From the NCBI RefSeq assembly GCF_017356265.1, contig NZ_JAFNAW010000022.1:1-53332 (forward strand): a stretch of DNA of 53,332 nucleotides, read 5' to 3'. The position numbers and the translations under genes are program-made. Each line of letters begins with the position of its first letter. The first letter of the stretch is position 1. The notes under the pieces were generated by a model. It was given only the letters and a program-made list of their open reading frames with translations. It made no database searches and had not been told where the DNA came from. Below, in pieces: positions 1 to 8,698 of this stretch. The stretch comes from Paracoccus fontiphilus (lineage in GTDB: Bacteria > Pseudomonadota > Alphaproteobacteria > Rhodobacterales > Rhodobacteraceae).

Positions 1-1655
1 CCCGCGACGCCCGTGCCCAGCGGCAGCACCGCAAGCCAGCGCTGCGCCAGCAGCGCGCCCGTCCACAAGACGCCCGCCACCGCCGCCAGGGCCAGCGCGC
101 CCGGCATGGTCACGGCCGAGGACGACCCCGACAGCCAGGCGAGGATCTGGAAGGACCGCGTGTCGCCCACCGCCATCGCCGCCGACAGCAGGGCCGAGGC
201 CAGCGCCGACACCGCGATCCCCGCCAGCAGCACGCGTTCGGCGGGCATGTCGCGGCGGCTGACGAAGGCGGCGATCAGCACCAGGGCCAGCGCGCCGCCC
301 GCCATGGTGCCAAGCGCCAGGGCAACCGCCGTGGGCGCCGCCACCAGATAGACCACGCCCGCATAGCCCATCGCCGCCCCGCCCGAGACGCCCAGAACCT
401 CGGGCGAGGCCAGGGGGTTGGCGGTCAGCCGCTGCAGGATCGCGCCCGCCAGGGCCAGTGCGGCCCCTGCCGCCGCCGCCGCGATCAGGCGCGGCAGGCG
501 CATCGGCAGGAAGGCCGCATAGCTTTGCGCGTCCAGAACAGCCCATCCCCCCGGCACGCGGCCGATCCAGACCAGCACCAGCGCGGCCAGGACCAGGGCC
601 ACGGCCAACCCGATCAGCAGGGGCGCGGGACGGTCGCGGCGGGGGGCCGGACCCTCGGCACGCTCGGTCCCCGGCGGGGTCGATCCGCGCAGGCGGGGCA
701 GCAGCCAGATCAGCAGCGGCCCGCCGATCAGCCCGGTCAGCGCGCCGGTCGGAAACATCTCGCCCGCCTGCCCCGCGACCAGCAGGACGACCCCATCGCA
801 GACCGACAGGATCAACGCGCCGACAACAGGCGACAACGCCAGCAGGCGCGGGATCGAGGCCGCGCCCATCGTGCGTGCCAGCGCCGGCGCGGCAAGGCCC
901 ACAAAGGCGATCAGCCCCAGTTCGGCGGACACGGCGGCGGCAAGAACAACTGCCACCCCCACGGCCAGAAGGCGCACCCCCGCCACGTTCAGGCCAAGGC
1001 CCGATGCCCCCTCGACCCCCAGCGACAGCACGCGCAGGGGGCGCGCCAGCGCCGCCGCCGCAAGGCCGCCGAACGCCAGCACCCCCGCCAGCACGCGCAC
1101 GCCCGACCAGTCCCCCTGCACCAGAGAGCCCCCGTTCCAGATCACCAGCGACAGCAGGTATTGGCCCTGCGCCAGCGTCATGGCCGTCGCGACCGCGCTG
1201 GCGGTCATCCCGACAAGCATCCCGGCGATCACGGTGGTGACGGGTGCAAAGCCCCGCCACGCGCCGATCAGCAGCACCAGTCCCGCCGCCAGTCCCGCAC
1301 CAGCCAAGGCCACCGGCCAGCGGCCGTGATCCAGCAGGCCGGGCGTCAGCATCGTCGCCATGACCAGCGCAAGCTGCGCCCCCGCCGAGATGCCCAGCGT
1401 CGTCGGATCGGCCACCGGATTGCGCAGCACCACCTGCAGGATCGCGCCCGACAGGCCCAGCATCGCGCCCGCCAGCAGCGCCACCACTCCGCGCGGCATC
1501 AGCCCGAAGCCCAGCAGGATCTGGGCGATGTCCATGTTCCTTGGGTCCAGCGGCCAGCCGGGCCAGCGTTCGAAGGGCAGCAGGTGAAGCGCCGCAGCCA
1601 GCCACAAGGCCGTCGCGGCAAGCGCCGCCAGGGAAAGGGCCAGACGTGCCGTCAT
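1..1655 (-). CDS. fhuB: FhuB-like fused siderophore ABC permease (partial, runs off left edge)
   Basis: Inner-membrane permease that would pass ferric hydroxamate siderophore from the periplasmic binding protein into the cytoplasm. I translated the minus strand from the ATG at 1655. The frame stays open to base 1 and gives about 551 residues, so the C-terminal end lies outside the window. Two FecCD-type permease repeats follow one another: the first has GLSGAILQVVLRNPVADP early and ends in an MFPTGALTGLIGGPLL motif, and the second has ALAGAILQRLTANPLASP. This double-length architecture is typical of FhuB (about 650 aa) rather than of single-repeat FecC/FecD. The start codon overlaps the stop of the fhuD-like gene as ATGA, implying translational coupling. 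A matching FhuC-type ATPase is not in the window. Substrate type is inferred from the neighbours. Confidence 0.88.
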   Translation of the reverse strand, partial: MTARLALSLAALAATALWLAAALHLLPFERWPGWPLDPRNMDIAQILLGFGLMPRGVVALLAGAMLGLSGAILQVVLRNPVADPTTLGISAGAQLALVMATMLTPGLLDHGRWPVALAGAGLAAGLVLLIGAWRGFAPVTTVIAGMLVGMTASAVATAMTLAQGQYLLSLVIWNGGSLVQGDWSGVRVLAGVLAFGGLAAAALARPLRVLSLGVEGASGLGLNVAGVRLLAVGVAVVLAAAVSAELGLIAFVGLAAPALARTMGAASIPRLLALSPVVGALILSVCDGVVLLVAGQAGEMFPTGALTGLIGGPLLIWLLPRLRGSTPPGTERAEGPAPRRDRPAPLLIGLAVALVLAALVLVWIGRVPGGWAVLDAQSYAAFLPMRLPRLIAAAAAGAALALAGAILQRLTANPLASPEVLGVSGGAAMGYAGVVYLVAAPTAVALALGTMAGGALALVLIAAFVSRRDMPAERVLLAGIAVSALASALLSAAMAVGDTRSFQILAWLSGSSSAVTMPGALALAAVAGVLWTGALLAQRWLAVLPLGTGVA

Positions 1656-2551
1656 GCGATGGCCCGGGGTCCGGCCTCGAAGGCCCGGGCCAGGTGGTCG
1701 GCAAAGCGCAGCGCGGCAGGAACGGCGCCAAAGGCGTTGGTGGCGGGCAGAAGGTGGGTGCGCCCCTGGGCCACCGGGGGCAGGGCGCGCCACAGGATGC
1801 TGCGCCCCAACGCGCGTTCGGCAGCGGGCGGCAGGGTGCCGATGTTGACAAGCCGGGCCTCGGGCATCTGGGCCAGGCGCTCGATCGGGACGGGGGCAAG
1901 GAAGCTGAAGGCGGTGTTTCCCGACCAGGCGTTCCGCAGGCCCAGACGCTCCAGCGTGCTGCCGAACAGGCTGTCGAAGCCGAAGGCCCGCATGTGGCGC
2001 GCGTCCCCGATGTTGACCAAGGCCACGGGCCGGTCGCGGAACGGCGCCAGCCGCAGCGCCAGCCGGTCCAGCCTGTCTTGCGTCGCCGCCACGGCGCGCG
2101 TGCCCGCGTCCGGGTCGCCGATGGCATCGGCCATCATCGTCAGCGCCGACAGGACCTTGGCAAGGGGCGGCTCGCCCGGCGTGAAGAAGGGCAGCGACAG
2201 GACCGGGGCGATCTGGCGCAGCCTGTCCTCGTAGCGGGTGTAATAGGGCGAGGACAGGATCAGGTCGGGCCGGACCAGCTGCAGCAGCTCGAAATTCGGG
2301 GCGCCGCGCAGGCCCAAGTCGGTGACATCGGCGGGGATCGCGGGTGTGATCACATCGGCGCGGAACCGCACCAGTTCGGCGGCGGCGACCGGCATGTGGC
2401 CCAAGGCCACGGCGGTTTCCAGCATCGCCCAGTCGATGGCCGCAAGGCGCGGGGCGGGCGGGGCCGCCCGCAACGGAAAGCCCGCCGCCAGGAAGGCTCC
2501 GGCGGCGGTCAGGATCGCTCGGCGCGAGGGCAGGGTGCCCCCGCCGATCAC
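1652..2551 (-). CDS. fhuD: FhuD-like periplasmic siderophore-binding protein
   Basis: Binding protein of a ferric-siderophore ABC importer, acting in the periplasm between the TonB receptor and the permease. I chose the GTG at 2551, which overlaps the receptor stop as GTGA and gives 299 aa; a longer reading from 2611 would only add residues encoded inside the receptor gene. The N-terminus LPSRRAILTAAGAFLAAG has a twin-arginine pair before a hydrophobic stretch, suggesting Tat export, as known for other FhuD-type proteins. The body fits the PBP2 fold of class III binding proteins: an early A-I-D-W-A-M-L-E segment and a middle LQLVRPDLILSS segment of the FhuD/FecB type. It is followed directly by the fhuB-like gene (ATGA overlap). 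Substrate is inferred as hydroxamate siderophore. Confidence 0.85.
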   Translation of the reverse strand: MIGGGTLPSRRAILTAAGAFLAAGFPLRAAPPAPRLAAIDWAMLETAVALGHMPVAAAELVRFRADVITPAIPADVTDLGLRGAPNFELLQLVRPDLILSSPYYTRYEDRLRQIAPVLSLPFFTPGEPPLAKVLSALTMMADAIGDPDAGTRAVAATQDRLDRLALRLAPFRDRPVALVNIGDARHMRAFGFDSLFGSTLERLGLRNAWSGNTAFSFLAPVPIERLAQMPEARLVNIGTLPPAAERALGRSILWRALPPVAQGRTHLLPATNAFGAVPAALRFADHLARAFEAGPRAIA

Positions 2552-4641
2552 CACTTGTAGCTGACCTTCGCGGTCACGGTGCGGCCCTCGCCGTAATAGC
2601 AGCCGAACCATCCGCAGGTGGACAGATAGACCTCGTCCGTCAGGTTGGCGACGTTCAGGGTCGCCTCGACATTGTCCCGGGCATAGGTGGCGCCCAGATC
2701 GACCAGCGTGAACGACTCCAGTTCGATCGTGTTGCTGACATCCATGCGGCTGCCGACGTGGCGGATGCCGCCGCCAGTGCGGATGCCGTTGCCCCAGTCA
2801 TAGTCCACCCAGGCCGACGCCATGTGGCGCGGCGCGTTCCACATCGGCTGGCCGGTGTTGATCCCGCCCAGCTGTTCGGTGTCGTTATAGGCATAGGCGG
2901 CGCGGACGTTCCAGGACTGGCCGATGGCGGCCGTGGCCTCAAGCTCGATCCCGCGCGACTTCACCTCACCGATCTGGCGATACAGGTTGAAGCCGTCGGG
3001 GCTGGTGCCCGCCCACTGGTTCACGTTGGTCTGGCGCAGGTCGTAGAGCGCGGCGGTGATCAACCCGTCGAAGCCGGACGGCTGGTATTTCAGCCCGACT
3101 TCCCACTGCTCGCCCTCGGTCGGCTTCAGCGGCTGTTCCAGTTCGTTCAGGCCGGTCTGCGGATCGAACGAGGTGGCGTAGCTGACATAGGGCATCACGC
3201 CGTTGGCGAAGCGATAGGACAGCCCGGCCCGGCCCGTCAGCTCGCTCTCGTCGAATTCGGCGGGCACGCCGTATTGCGTGCCGGTCTGTTCCGCCCAGTC
3301 ATAGCGCAGCCCGACCGACCCGCGCCAGTTGTCATAGATGATCTCGTCCTGGGCATAGAGGCCGACCTGCTTCAGCGTGACCGAACCCGCGTTCGGCGTG
3401 CCCTCGAAGACCGGCAGCGGACCCCCGTTGTCGGGGTTCAGCCAGTTGAAGGTGGTGCGGTCGCGTTCGATCAGGCTGCTTTCGTCGGCGTCGTATTTGC
3501 GGATGTCGGTCCCGAACAGCAGCTGGTGCGTCACCGCCCCGGTGATCGCCTCGCCCGACAGGCGGGTGTCCAGACTGATGCTGTCGCTGCTTTCGCTCTG
3601 CTGGCTGGCCCCGCGCAGGAAGCTGCCGTCCGCGCCGATCACCGCCCCGGTCGAGACATAGGTGCCGGTATAGTCCCAGTCCAGCTTTTCATAGCGGAAG
3701 CCCTGGCTGAGGGTCCAGCCGTTGTCCAGGTCGCGGCTGAACTCCAGGCCCAGGTTCCACATCGTGCGGTCGCTGTCGTCCCAGTTGGTCTGGCCGACGT
3801 ACAGATCGCGCAGATCCTCGCCGTCGGCCAGTTCGGTCAGGCCGAAGGGAATCCCCACCGGCGAGATCGGCGCATCCTTGGTATAGGAGGCCAGGAAGTC
3901 GATGGTGGTCGCGTCATCGGGGTTCCAGCGGACGGCGCCGGCCAGGTAGCCGCGTTCGTTGTCCAGCTCGTCGATCTGGGTGCGGATGTCGCGGCCGGTG
4001 CCGGTCAGGCGCCAGGACAGGGTGTCGCCGGGCGCGCGGTTCACGTCGAAGAAGACCTGCTTGCCGTCGTTGCTGTCAAGGCCAAGCCCGACCTCTCCAA
4101 ATTCGGTCGATTGGGCGCGCTTCTGCACCTGGTTGATGATCCCGGCCGGCATCCCCGCGCCGTAGAGCGACGAGGAGGGTCCGCGCAGCACCTCGATCTG
4201 CTGCATCCCGTAGGTTTCGTAATCGACCGAGCCGAAAAAGCGCCCTTGGCGCAAGCCGTTCACATATTGTGCCTTTTCCGTGCCAAAGCCGCGCAGGGTC
4301 GGGTTGTTGAAGCGCGGGTCGATGCCGAAAGGCTGGCCCACCACCCCGGCGGTGTAGCTCAGCGCCTCGCCCAGGTTGCGCGCGCCCTGATCCTCGATCT
4401 GGTCCTCGGTCACGACCGAAACCGACTGCTGGCTTTCGGAAATGGGCACCGCCGACTTGGTCGCCTGTGCGCCATTGGCGAAATACCCTGCCACGTCATC
4501 GACGGTCAGAGTGATGTCGCCCAGAACGAAGACGGAATCGTCCGAGGTCGTCGGGGAACCGGCATCCTGCGCCAGGACGGGACAGGACAGCGCAAGCGCG
4601 CTGGCGCTGGCAAGAAGCAGGGAACGGGGCAAGGCTTGCAT
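2548..4641 (-). CDS. fhuA: TonB-dependent ferric siderophore receptor (FhuA-like)
   Basis: Outer-membrane receptor that imports a ferric siderophore using TonB energy. The ATG at 4641 gives 697 aa starting with a Sec signal peptide (MQALPRSLLLASASALALS, cleavage after VLAQ). An upstream TTG at 4689 would put 16 extra residues before the signal and is unlikely. After the signal comes a plug domain (EDQIEDQGARNLGEALSYTA, then EVLRGPSSSLYGAGMPAG near residue 165), then a barrel ending in an aromatic residue (KVSYKW). A pair of cysteines near the C-terminus (TCGWFGCYYGEGRTV) is typical of the FhuA/ferrichrome branch of the TonB-siderophore family. First gene of a receptor-binding protein-permease unit. 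Iron control is expected for the family, but I could not identify a convincing Fur, Irr or RirA box in the 120 bases upstream. Confidence 0.9.
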   Translation of the reverse strand: MQALPRSLLLASASALALSCPVLAQDAGSPTTSDDSVFVLGDITLTVDDVAGYFANGAQATKSAVPISESQQSVSVVTEDQIEDQGARNLGEALSYTAGVVGQPFGIDPRFNNPTLRGFGTEKAQYVNGLRQGRFFGSVDYETYGMQQIEVLRGPSSSLYGAGMPAGIINQVQKRAQSTEFGEVGLGLDSNDGKQVFFDVNRAPGDTLSWRLTGTGRDIRTQIDELDNERGYLAGAVRWNPDDATTIDFLASYTKDAPISPVGIPFGLTELADGEDLRDLYVGQTNWDDSDRTMWNLGLEFSRDLDNGWTLSQGFRYEKLDWDYTGTYVSTGAVIGADGSFLRGASQQSESSDSISLDTRLSGEAITGAVTHQLLFGTDIRKYDADESSLIERDRTTFNWLNPDNGGPLPVFEGTPNAGSVTLKQVGLYAQDEIIYDNWRGSVGLRYDWAEQTGTQYGVPAEFDESELTGRAGLSYRFANGVMPYVSYATSFDPQTGLNELEQPLKPTEGEQWEVGLKYQPSGFDGLITAALYDLRQTNVNQWAGTSPDGFNLYRQIGEVKSRGIELEATAAIGQSWNVRAAYAYNDTEQLGGINTGQPMWNAPRHMASAWVDYDWGNGIRTGGGIRHVGSRMDVSNTIELESFTLVDLGATYARDNVEATLNVANLTDEVYLSTCGWFGCYYGEGRTVTAKVSYKW

Positions 4642-4761
4642 GGGATACCTGAACAGGAAGGGCAGGGCTTTTGTCGCTGGAACGAGCAATCGCCCATGAA
4701 CGACCTGCCCGTCAAGGATTCCCGACGAAAATGCTAGACCATTAACCCTGGTGTGGCATTT

Positions 4762-6057
4762 TCACGCCACGTCCCGCAGTACCCGCGGCTTCGGCCCGCC
4801 GGTGGCCCAGTCCAGCAGCTCGGCGGTATGGACGACCGGAACCCCCGTGCCCGATCCGATCTGCATCATGCAGCCGATGTTCCCGGCGCTGATGACCTGC
4901 GGCTTCGTGGCCTCCAGCGTGGCGACCTTTCGGGCCTTCAGTTCGGCGCTGATGGCGGGCTGCATCAGGTTGTAGGTGCCCGCCGAGCCGCAGCAGATGT
5001 GGCTGTCCTTGGGCTCCAGTACGGTGAAGCCCGCGTCAGCCAGCAGTTCCTTGGGCGTGGCCTTGATCTGCTGCCCGTGTTGCAGGGAACAGGCGGCGTG
5101 ATAGCCCACCCGCAGGGGCGCGGCGTGGATCGCGTCCGACAGGCCCAGGTCGGCCATGACCTCGGTGATGTCCTTGGCCAGCCCGGCCACGCGGGCGGCG
5201 TCGGCCTCCAGCGGGTCGCCCGCGAACATGTGGCCATAGTCCTTGACGGTCGTGCCGCAGCCCGAGGTGTTGATGACCACCGCGTCCAGGCCGTCTCTGT
5301 TCACCTCGGCCATCACGGCGCGGATGTTGGCTGCGGCCATGGCATGGCTTTCGTCCGTGCGGCCCATGTGATGCGTCAGCGCGCCGCAACAACCCATGCC
5401 GCGCGGGATCACCACCTCGCAGCCATGGCGGCGCAGCAGGCGGATGGTGGCGTCGTTGATGTCGGTGTTCAGCGCCCGCTGCGCGCAGCCCGTCAGCAGC
5501 GCCACGCGCTTGCGACGCGTCCCTTCGGCCGCGAAGACCTGCGGGCGGTCGTTGAGGCTGGGGGGCGGGATGTCGCGCGGGGCCATGTCCAGCATCGCGC
5601 GCAGCCGCGCGTCGGGCATCAGGCGGCGCAAGGGACGGCCCAGTTGGGCGCCCCGCAGCGCCAGCCGGAAGCGGCGGGGATAGGGCAGGATCTTCGCCAG
5701 CAGCCAGCGCAGCAGGCGGTCGGGCAGGGGGCGGCGATAGTTCGCCTCGATGTATTCCCGCGCGTGATCGACCAGGTGCATGTAGTGCACGCCCGAGGGG
5801 CAGGTGGTCATGCAGGACAGGCAGGACAGGCAGCGGTCGATGTGCTGGACCGTCTTGGCGTCCGGCACGCGGCTGTTTTCCAGCATGTCCTTGATCAGGT
5901 AGATGCGCCCGCGCGGGCTGTCCAGTTCGTCGCCAAGCACCTTGTAGGTGGGGCAGGTGGCGGTGCAGAAGCCGCAATGGACGCAGGTGCGCAGGATTTC
6001 ATTGCTGCGGGCGGTCAGCGGGTCGGCCAATTGTTCGGCGGTGAAGGTCGTTTGCAT
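4762..6057 (-). CDS. glcF: Glycolate oxidase iron-sulfur subunit GlcF
   Basis: Electron-transfer subunit of membrane-associated glycolate oxidase, which converts glycolate to glyoxylate. The 431-aa product has two [4Fe-4S] ferredoxin motifs, CVHCGFCTATCP near residue 25 and CLSCLSCMTTCPSG near residue 75. Two CCG-type cysteine-rich domains follow, with CCGALTHH and CCGSAGTYNL in the second half. Length and order match GlcF. It is the last gene of glcDEF; its start at 6057 lies one base after the glcE stop, consistent with one transcript. A 5-bp stem overlapping the stop codon (4753-4770) is too weak to call a terminator. Confidence 0.95.
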   Translation of the reverse strand: MQTTFTAEQLADPLTARSNEILRTCVHCGFCTATCPTYKVLGDELDSPRGRIYLIKDMLENSRVPDAKTVQHIDRCLSCLSCMTTCPSGVHYMHLVDHAREYIEANYRRPLPDRLLRWLLAKILPYPRRFRLALRGAQLGRPLRRLMPDARLRAMLDMAPRDIPPPSLNDRPQVFAAEGTRRKRVALLTGCAQRALNTDINDATIRLLRRHGCEVVIPRGMGCCGALTHHMGRTDESHAMAAANIRAVMAEVNRDGLDAVVINTSGCGTTVKDYGHMFAGDPLEADAARVAGLAKDITEVMADLGLSDAIHAAPLRVGYHAACSLQHGQQIKATPKELLADAGFTVLEPKDSHICCGSAGTYNLMQPAISAELKARKVATLEATKPQVISAGNIGCMMQIGSGTGVPVVHTAELLDWATGGPKPRVLRDVA

Positions 6058-6058
6058 T

Positions 6059-7153
6059 TCAGGCGTCCATCAGGCCGGGGTTGAGGATGCCCGCCGGGTC
6101 GAAGCTGCGGCGCAGCCCGTCGTTCAGGCGCGCGACGGCCGGGGCCAGCGGCGGGAAAGCCGGGCCTTCGGCGCCGCCCCTGCGGACCAGCGTGGCATGG
6201 GGAACGAAGGCGCGCGGATTGCCGGGGCCGCGATACCAGACCAGCCCGCCGCCCCAGTCCAGCGAACAATCGCCGCCCATCGCCCGCAGTTTCACGCAGA
6301 TGCCGGGCGCGTCGGTCGGCTTGCACAGGATGCGCCACAGCGGCCCGCCGCCGGCGAAATGCGCAACGTCGCGGATCGCCTCCCACGGGGCGTCGTCCGT
6401 TACCTGCGGCCGCAATTCCGCCAGCAGCGCGAGCAGCCGGTCGCGGCGATAGGCAAGCTGGCTGTCCAGCCCCTCCAGCCGCAGAAAGGCCGTGCCGCCG
6501 ACATGGGCCGCGCCCGAGACCTCGTATGGGGTGGACAGCGCGGTCGTGAAGATGCGCAGGGCGGTGCTCTCGTCGATGCCGGGGAAGGCCAGCGTCGTGC
6601 GGGCGGGAGCCAAGGGCAGGGTCTTCAGAACAACCTCGGTCAGGATGCCCAGCGTGCCGTGGGAACCGGCCAGCAGCTTGGACAGGTCGAGGCCGGTGAC
6701 GTTCTTCATCACCCGCCCGCCGTTCTTCAGCACGCGGCCCCGGCCATCGACAAAGCGCACCCCCAGCAGGTGATCGCGGCAGGCCCCCGCAGCCAAGCGG
6801 CGCGGGCCGGAGGCATTGGCCGCGACCACCCCGCCCAGCGTGGGCGTGCCGTTGCTGCCCAGGACAGCGCGCAGGTCGGGCGGCTCGAAGGCCAGGGCCT
6901 GGCCCTCGGCGGCCAGCATCTGCTGGATCTCGGGCAGCGGAGTGCCGGGGCGGGCGATCAGGGTCATCTCGCCCGGCGAATAGGTCACGACGCCGGACAG
7001 GCGCGACAGCGACAGGGTTTCCGCCACAAGCGGATTTTCGATCCGCGTGCCGCCGCCTGCAATACGCAAGGGGGTGCGGCGGGCATGGCAGTCGGCAATG
7101 ATTTCCGCCAGTTCCGCCTCGGTCGCAGGGGCCAGATCCAGGACGACGGTCAT
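6059..7153 (-). CDS. glcE: Glycolate oxidase FAD-binding subunit GlcE
   Basis: Second flavin subunit of glycolate oxidase (364 aa). The N-terminal half is a PCMH-type FAD-binding fold: an RIAGGGTRI segment near residue 30, then a TLGGVVAANASGPRRL segment near residue 105 and an RVMKNVTGLDLSKLLAGSHG segment where the family contacts FAD. It is shorter than GlcD and lacks the long C-terminal oxidase domain, as expected for GlcE. The start overlaps the glcD stop as ATGA (7150-7153), and glcF follows after one base, so the three subunits are translationally linked and should form one complex. Confidence 0.95.
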   Translation of the reverse strand: MTVVLDLAPATEAELAEIIADCHARRTPLRIAGGGTRIENPLVAETLSLSRLSGVVTYSPGEMTLIARPGTPLPEIQQMLAAEGQALAFEPPDLRAVLGSNGTPTLGGVVAANASGPRRLAAGACRDHLLGVRFVDGRGRVLKNGGRVMKNVTGLDLSKLLAGSHGTLGILTEVVLKTLPLAPARTTLAFPGIDESTALRIFTTALSTPYEVSGAAHVGGTAFLRLEGLDSQLAYRRDRLLALLAELRPQVTDDAPWEAIRDVAHFAGGGPLWRILCKPTDAPGICVKLRAMGGDCSLDWGGGLVWYRGPGNPRAFVPHATLVRRGGAEGPAFPPLAPAVARLNDGLRRSFDPAGILNPGLMDA

Positions 7154-8610
7154 TCGGCGGCCCTCGCGCGATATGCATTCCTGTGGGCGGCGCTGGCGTC
7201 CAGCGGAAAGACCTTGGCGGGGTTCAGAAGCCAGCCGGGGTCGAACACGTCCTTCACCTGCATCTGGATCGCCAGGTCGTCGGGCGCGTACTGGTCACCC
7301 ATCAGGTCGCGCTTTTCCACGCCCACGCCATGTTCGCCGGTCAGGCAGCCGCCGACCTCGACGCACAAGCGCAGGATGTCGAAGCCGAAAGCCTCGGCGC
7401 GGGCCAGATCGCCGGGCTTGTTGGCGTCGAACAGGATCAAGGGGTGCATGTTGCCGTCGCCTGCATGGAAGACGTTGGCGACCTCCAGCCCGTGCTGGCG
7501 CGACAATTCTCCGATGCGGCGCAGGGTGTATGGCAACTGCCCCACCGGCACGGTCCCGTCCAGGCAGATATAGTCGCCCAGGCGGCCCATCGCGCCGAAG
7601 GCCGACTTGCGACCCTTCCAGATCGCCAGCGCCTCGTCGGCATTGCGGCTTTCGCGGAACTCGACGGGGTTCAGCGCATCGGCGATGGCGCGGATGCGGG
7701 CGATCTGGTCGTCGATCTCGGCCCGCGATCCCTCGACCTCGACGATCAGCACGGCGGGGCAGTCCGGATAGCCCGCCTTGGCGAATGCCTCGACCGCGCG
7801 CAGGCAGGGTTCGTCCATGTATTCGATGGCGACGGGCAGAACGCCGGACCGGATGATGTTGGCCACGCATTCGCCCGCGACCTCGGGGGACTCGAACCCG
7901 ATCAGCACGGGCCGCGCGCCTTCGGGACGGGGCAGGATGCGCAGCGTGGCCTCGGTCACGACGCCAAGCTGGCCTTCGGACCCGCAGAGCACGCCCAGCA
8001 GGTCCAGGCCCATGGGGCCCAGTTCCGGCCCGCCCAGTTCGACGACCTCTCCGCTGGTCAGCACCACCGTCGCGCCCAGCAGGTTGTTGGTCGTGACCCC
8101 GTATTTCAGGCAATGCGCCCCGCCCGAGTTCATGGCGATGTTGCCCGCGATGGTGCAGGCCAGTTGCGAGGACGGGTCGGGCGCGTAGAAGAAGCCCATC
8201 GGTTCCAGTTCCGCGCTGACCGACAGGTTGGTTACGCCGGTCTGGACGCGGATGAAGCGGTTGTCGGTGTCGATTTCCAGCACGTCGCGCAGGCGCATGG
8301 TGCCCAGGATCACGCTGTCGGCGGTGGGCAGCGCGCCGCCCGCCAGCGACGTGCCCGCCCCGCGCGGCACCACCGGCACGCCCAAGTCGCCGCAGACCTT
8401 CATGGCCGCCGCGACCTCGGCCGTCGAACGCGGCAGGACCACGGCCAGCGGCGGGCAGCGATAGGCGGTCAGCGCGTCGCATTCATAGGCGCGCGTTTCC
8501 TGCGGGTCGTCGATCACCGCGTCGGGGGGCAGGACGGCGCGCAGGGCCGCGACGATCTGCGGGCCGCGGGCAATGATGCGCCCGTCGGGCGTCGGCATGG
8601 CGATGGACAT
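7150..8610 (-). CDS. glcD: Glycolate oxidase FAD-linked subunit GlcD
   Basis: Catalytic flavoprotein of glycolate oxidase. The start chosen is the ATG at 8610 (486 aa, beginning MSIAMPTPDG). The open frame continues upstream to 8946, but that part overlaps the divergent glcC gene and its promoter, so it is rejected. Visible family features are the PCMH FAD-binding segment (PVVPRGAGTSLAGGALP near residue 90), the GNIAMNSGGAHCLKYG loop near residue 150, and a C-terminal FAD-linked oxidase domain with HAGDGNMHP and GEHGVG, the metal/substrate-site signatures of GlcD and D-lactate dehydrogenases. First gene of glcDEF; its promoter faces glcC across 88 bases containing inverted repeats. Confidence 0.95.
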   Translation of the reverse strand: MSIAMPTPDGRIIARGPQIVAALRAVLPPDAVIDDPQETRAYECDALTAYRCPPLAVVLPRSTAEVAAAMKVCGDLGVPVVPRGAGTSLAGGALPTADSVILGTMRLRDVLEIDTDNRFIRVQTGVTNLSVSAELEPMGFFYAPDPSSQLACTIAGNIAMNSGGAHCLKYGVTTNNLLGATVVLTSGEVVELGGPELGPMGLDLLGVLCGSEGQLGVVTEATLRILPRPEGARPVLIGFESPEVAGECVANIIRSGVLPVAIEYMDEPCLRAVEAFAKAGYPDCPAVLIVEVEGSRAEIDDQIARIRAIADALNPVEFRESRNADEALAIWKGRKSAFGAMGRLGDYICLDGTVPVGQLPYTLRRIGELSRQHGLEVANVFHAGDGNMHPLILFDANKPGDLARAEAFGFDILRLCVEVGGCLTGEHGVGVEKRDLMGDQYAPDDLAIQMQVKDVFDPGWLLNPAKVFPLDASAAHRNAYRARAAE

Positions 8611-8633
8611 GGCTGTGCCTCCCTGTTCCCCTT

Positions 8634-8665
8634 TTGGTAAAATAAATTGACCAAGCCTGTCAATT
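8634..8665. promoter_or_regulatory. Inverted repeats in the glcD-glcC divergent promoter, candidate GlcC operator
   Basis: Two nested symmetric elements lie between the divergent starts. AATTGAC-N7-GTCAATT is a perfect 7-bp inverted repeat (8645-8651 and 8659-8665). TTGGT-N11-ACCAA (8634-8638 and 8650-8654) resembles the half-sites bound by FadR-subfamily GntR regulators. Location and symmetry suggest binding by the adjacent GntR protein to control both directions. No footprint is known here; the assignment is inference. Confidence 0.5.
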
Positions 8666-8698
8666 GCGATGAGATGGGGCCATGGATATGGGTGTTCC

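Noticed and set aside
525..2234. Plus-strand frames of 569, 260 and 339 codons over the fhuB/fhuD-like genes
   Set aside because: Shadow frames with low-complexity composition; the minus strand gives clear FecCD permease and binding-protein sequences.
4642..4761. Search for a Fur, Irr or RirA box before the fhuA-like gene
   Set aside because: No palindrome or motif stood out above chance in these 120 bases. A TTGACG box has no good partner.
4753..4770. GTGGC/GCCAC stem as a glcF terminator
   Set aside because: Only five base pairs, overlaps the stop codon and has no U tract.
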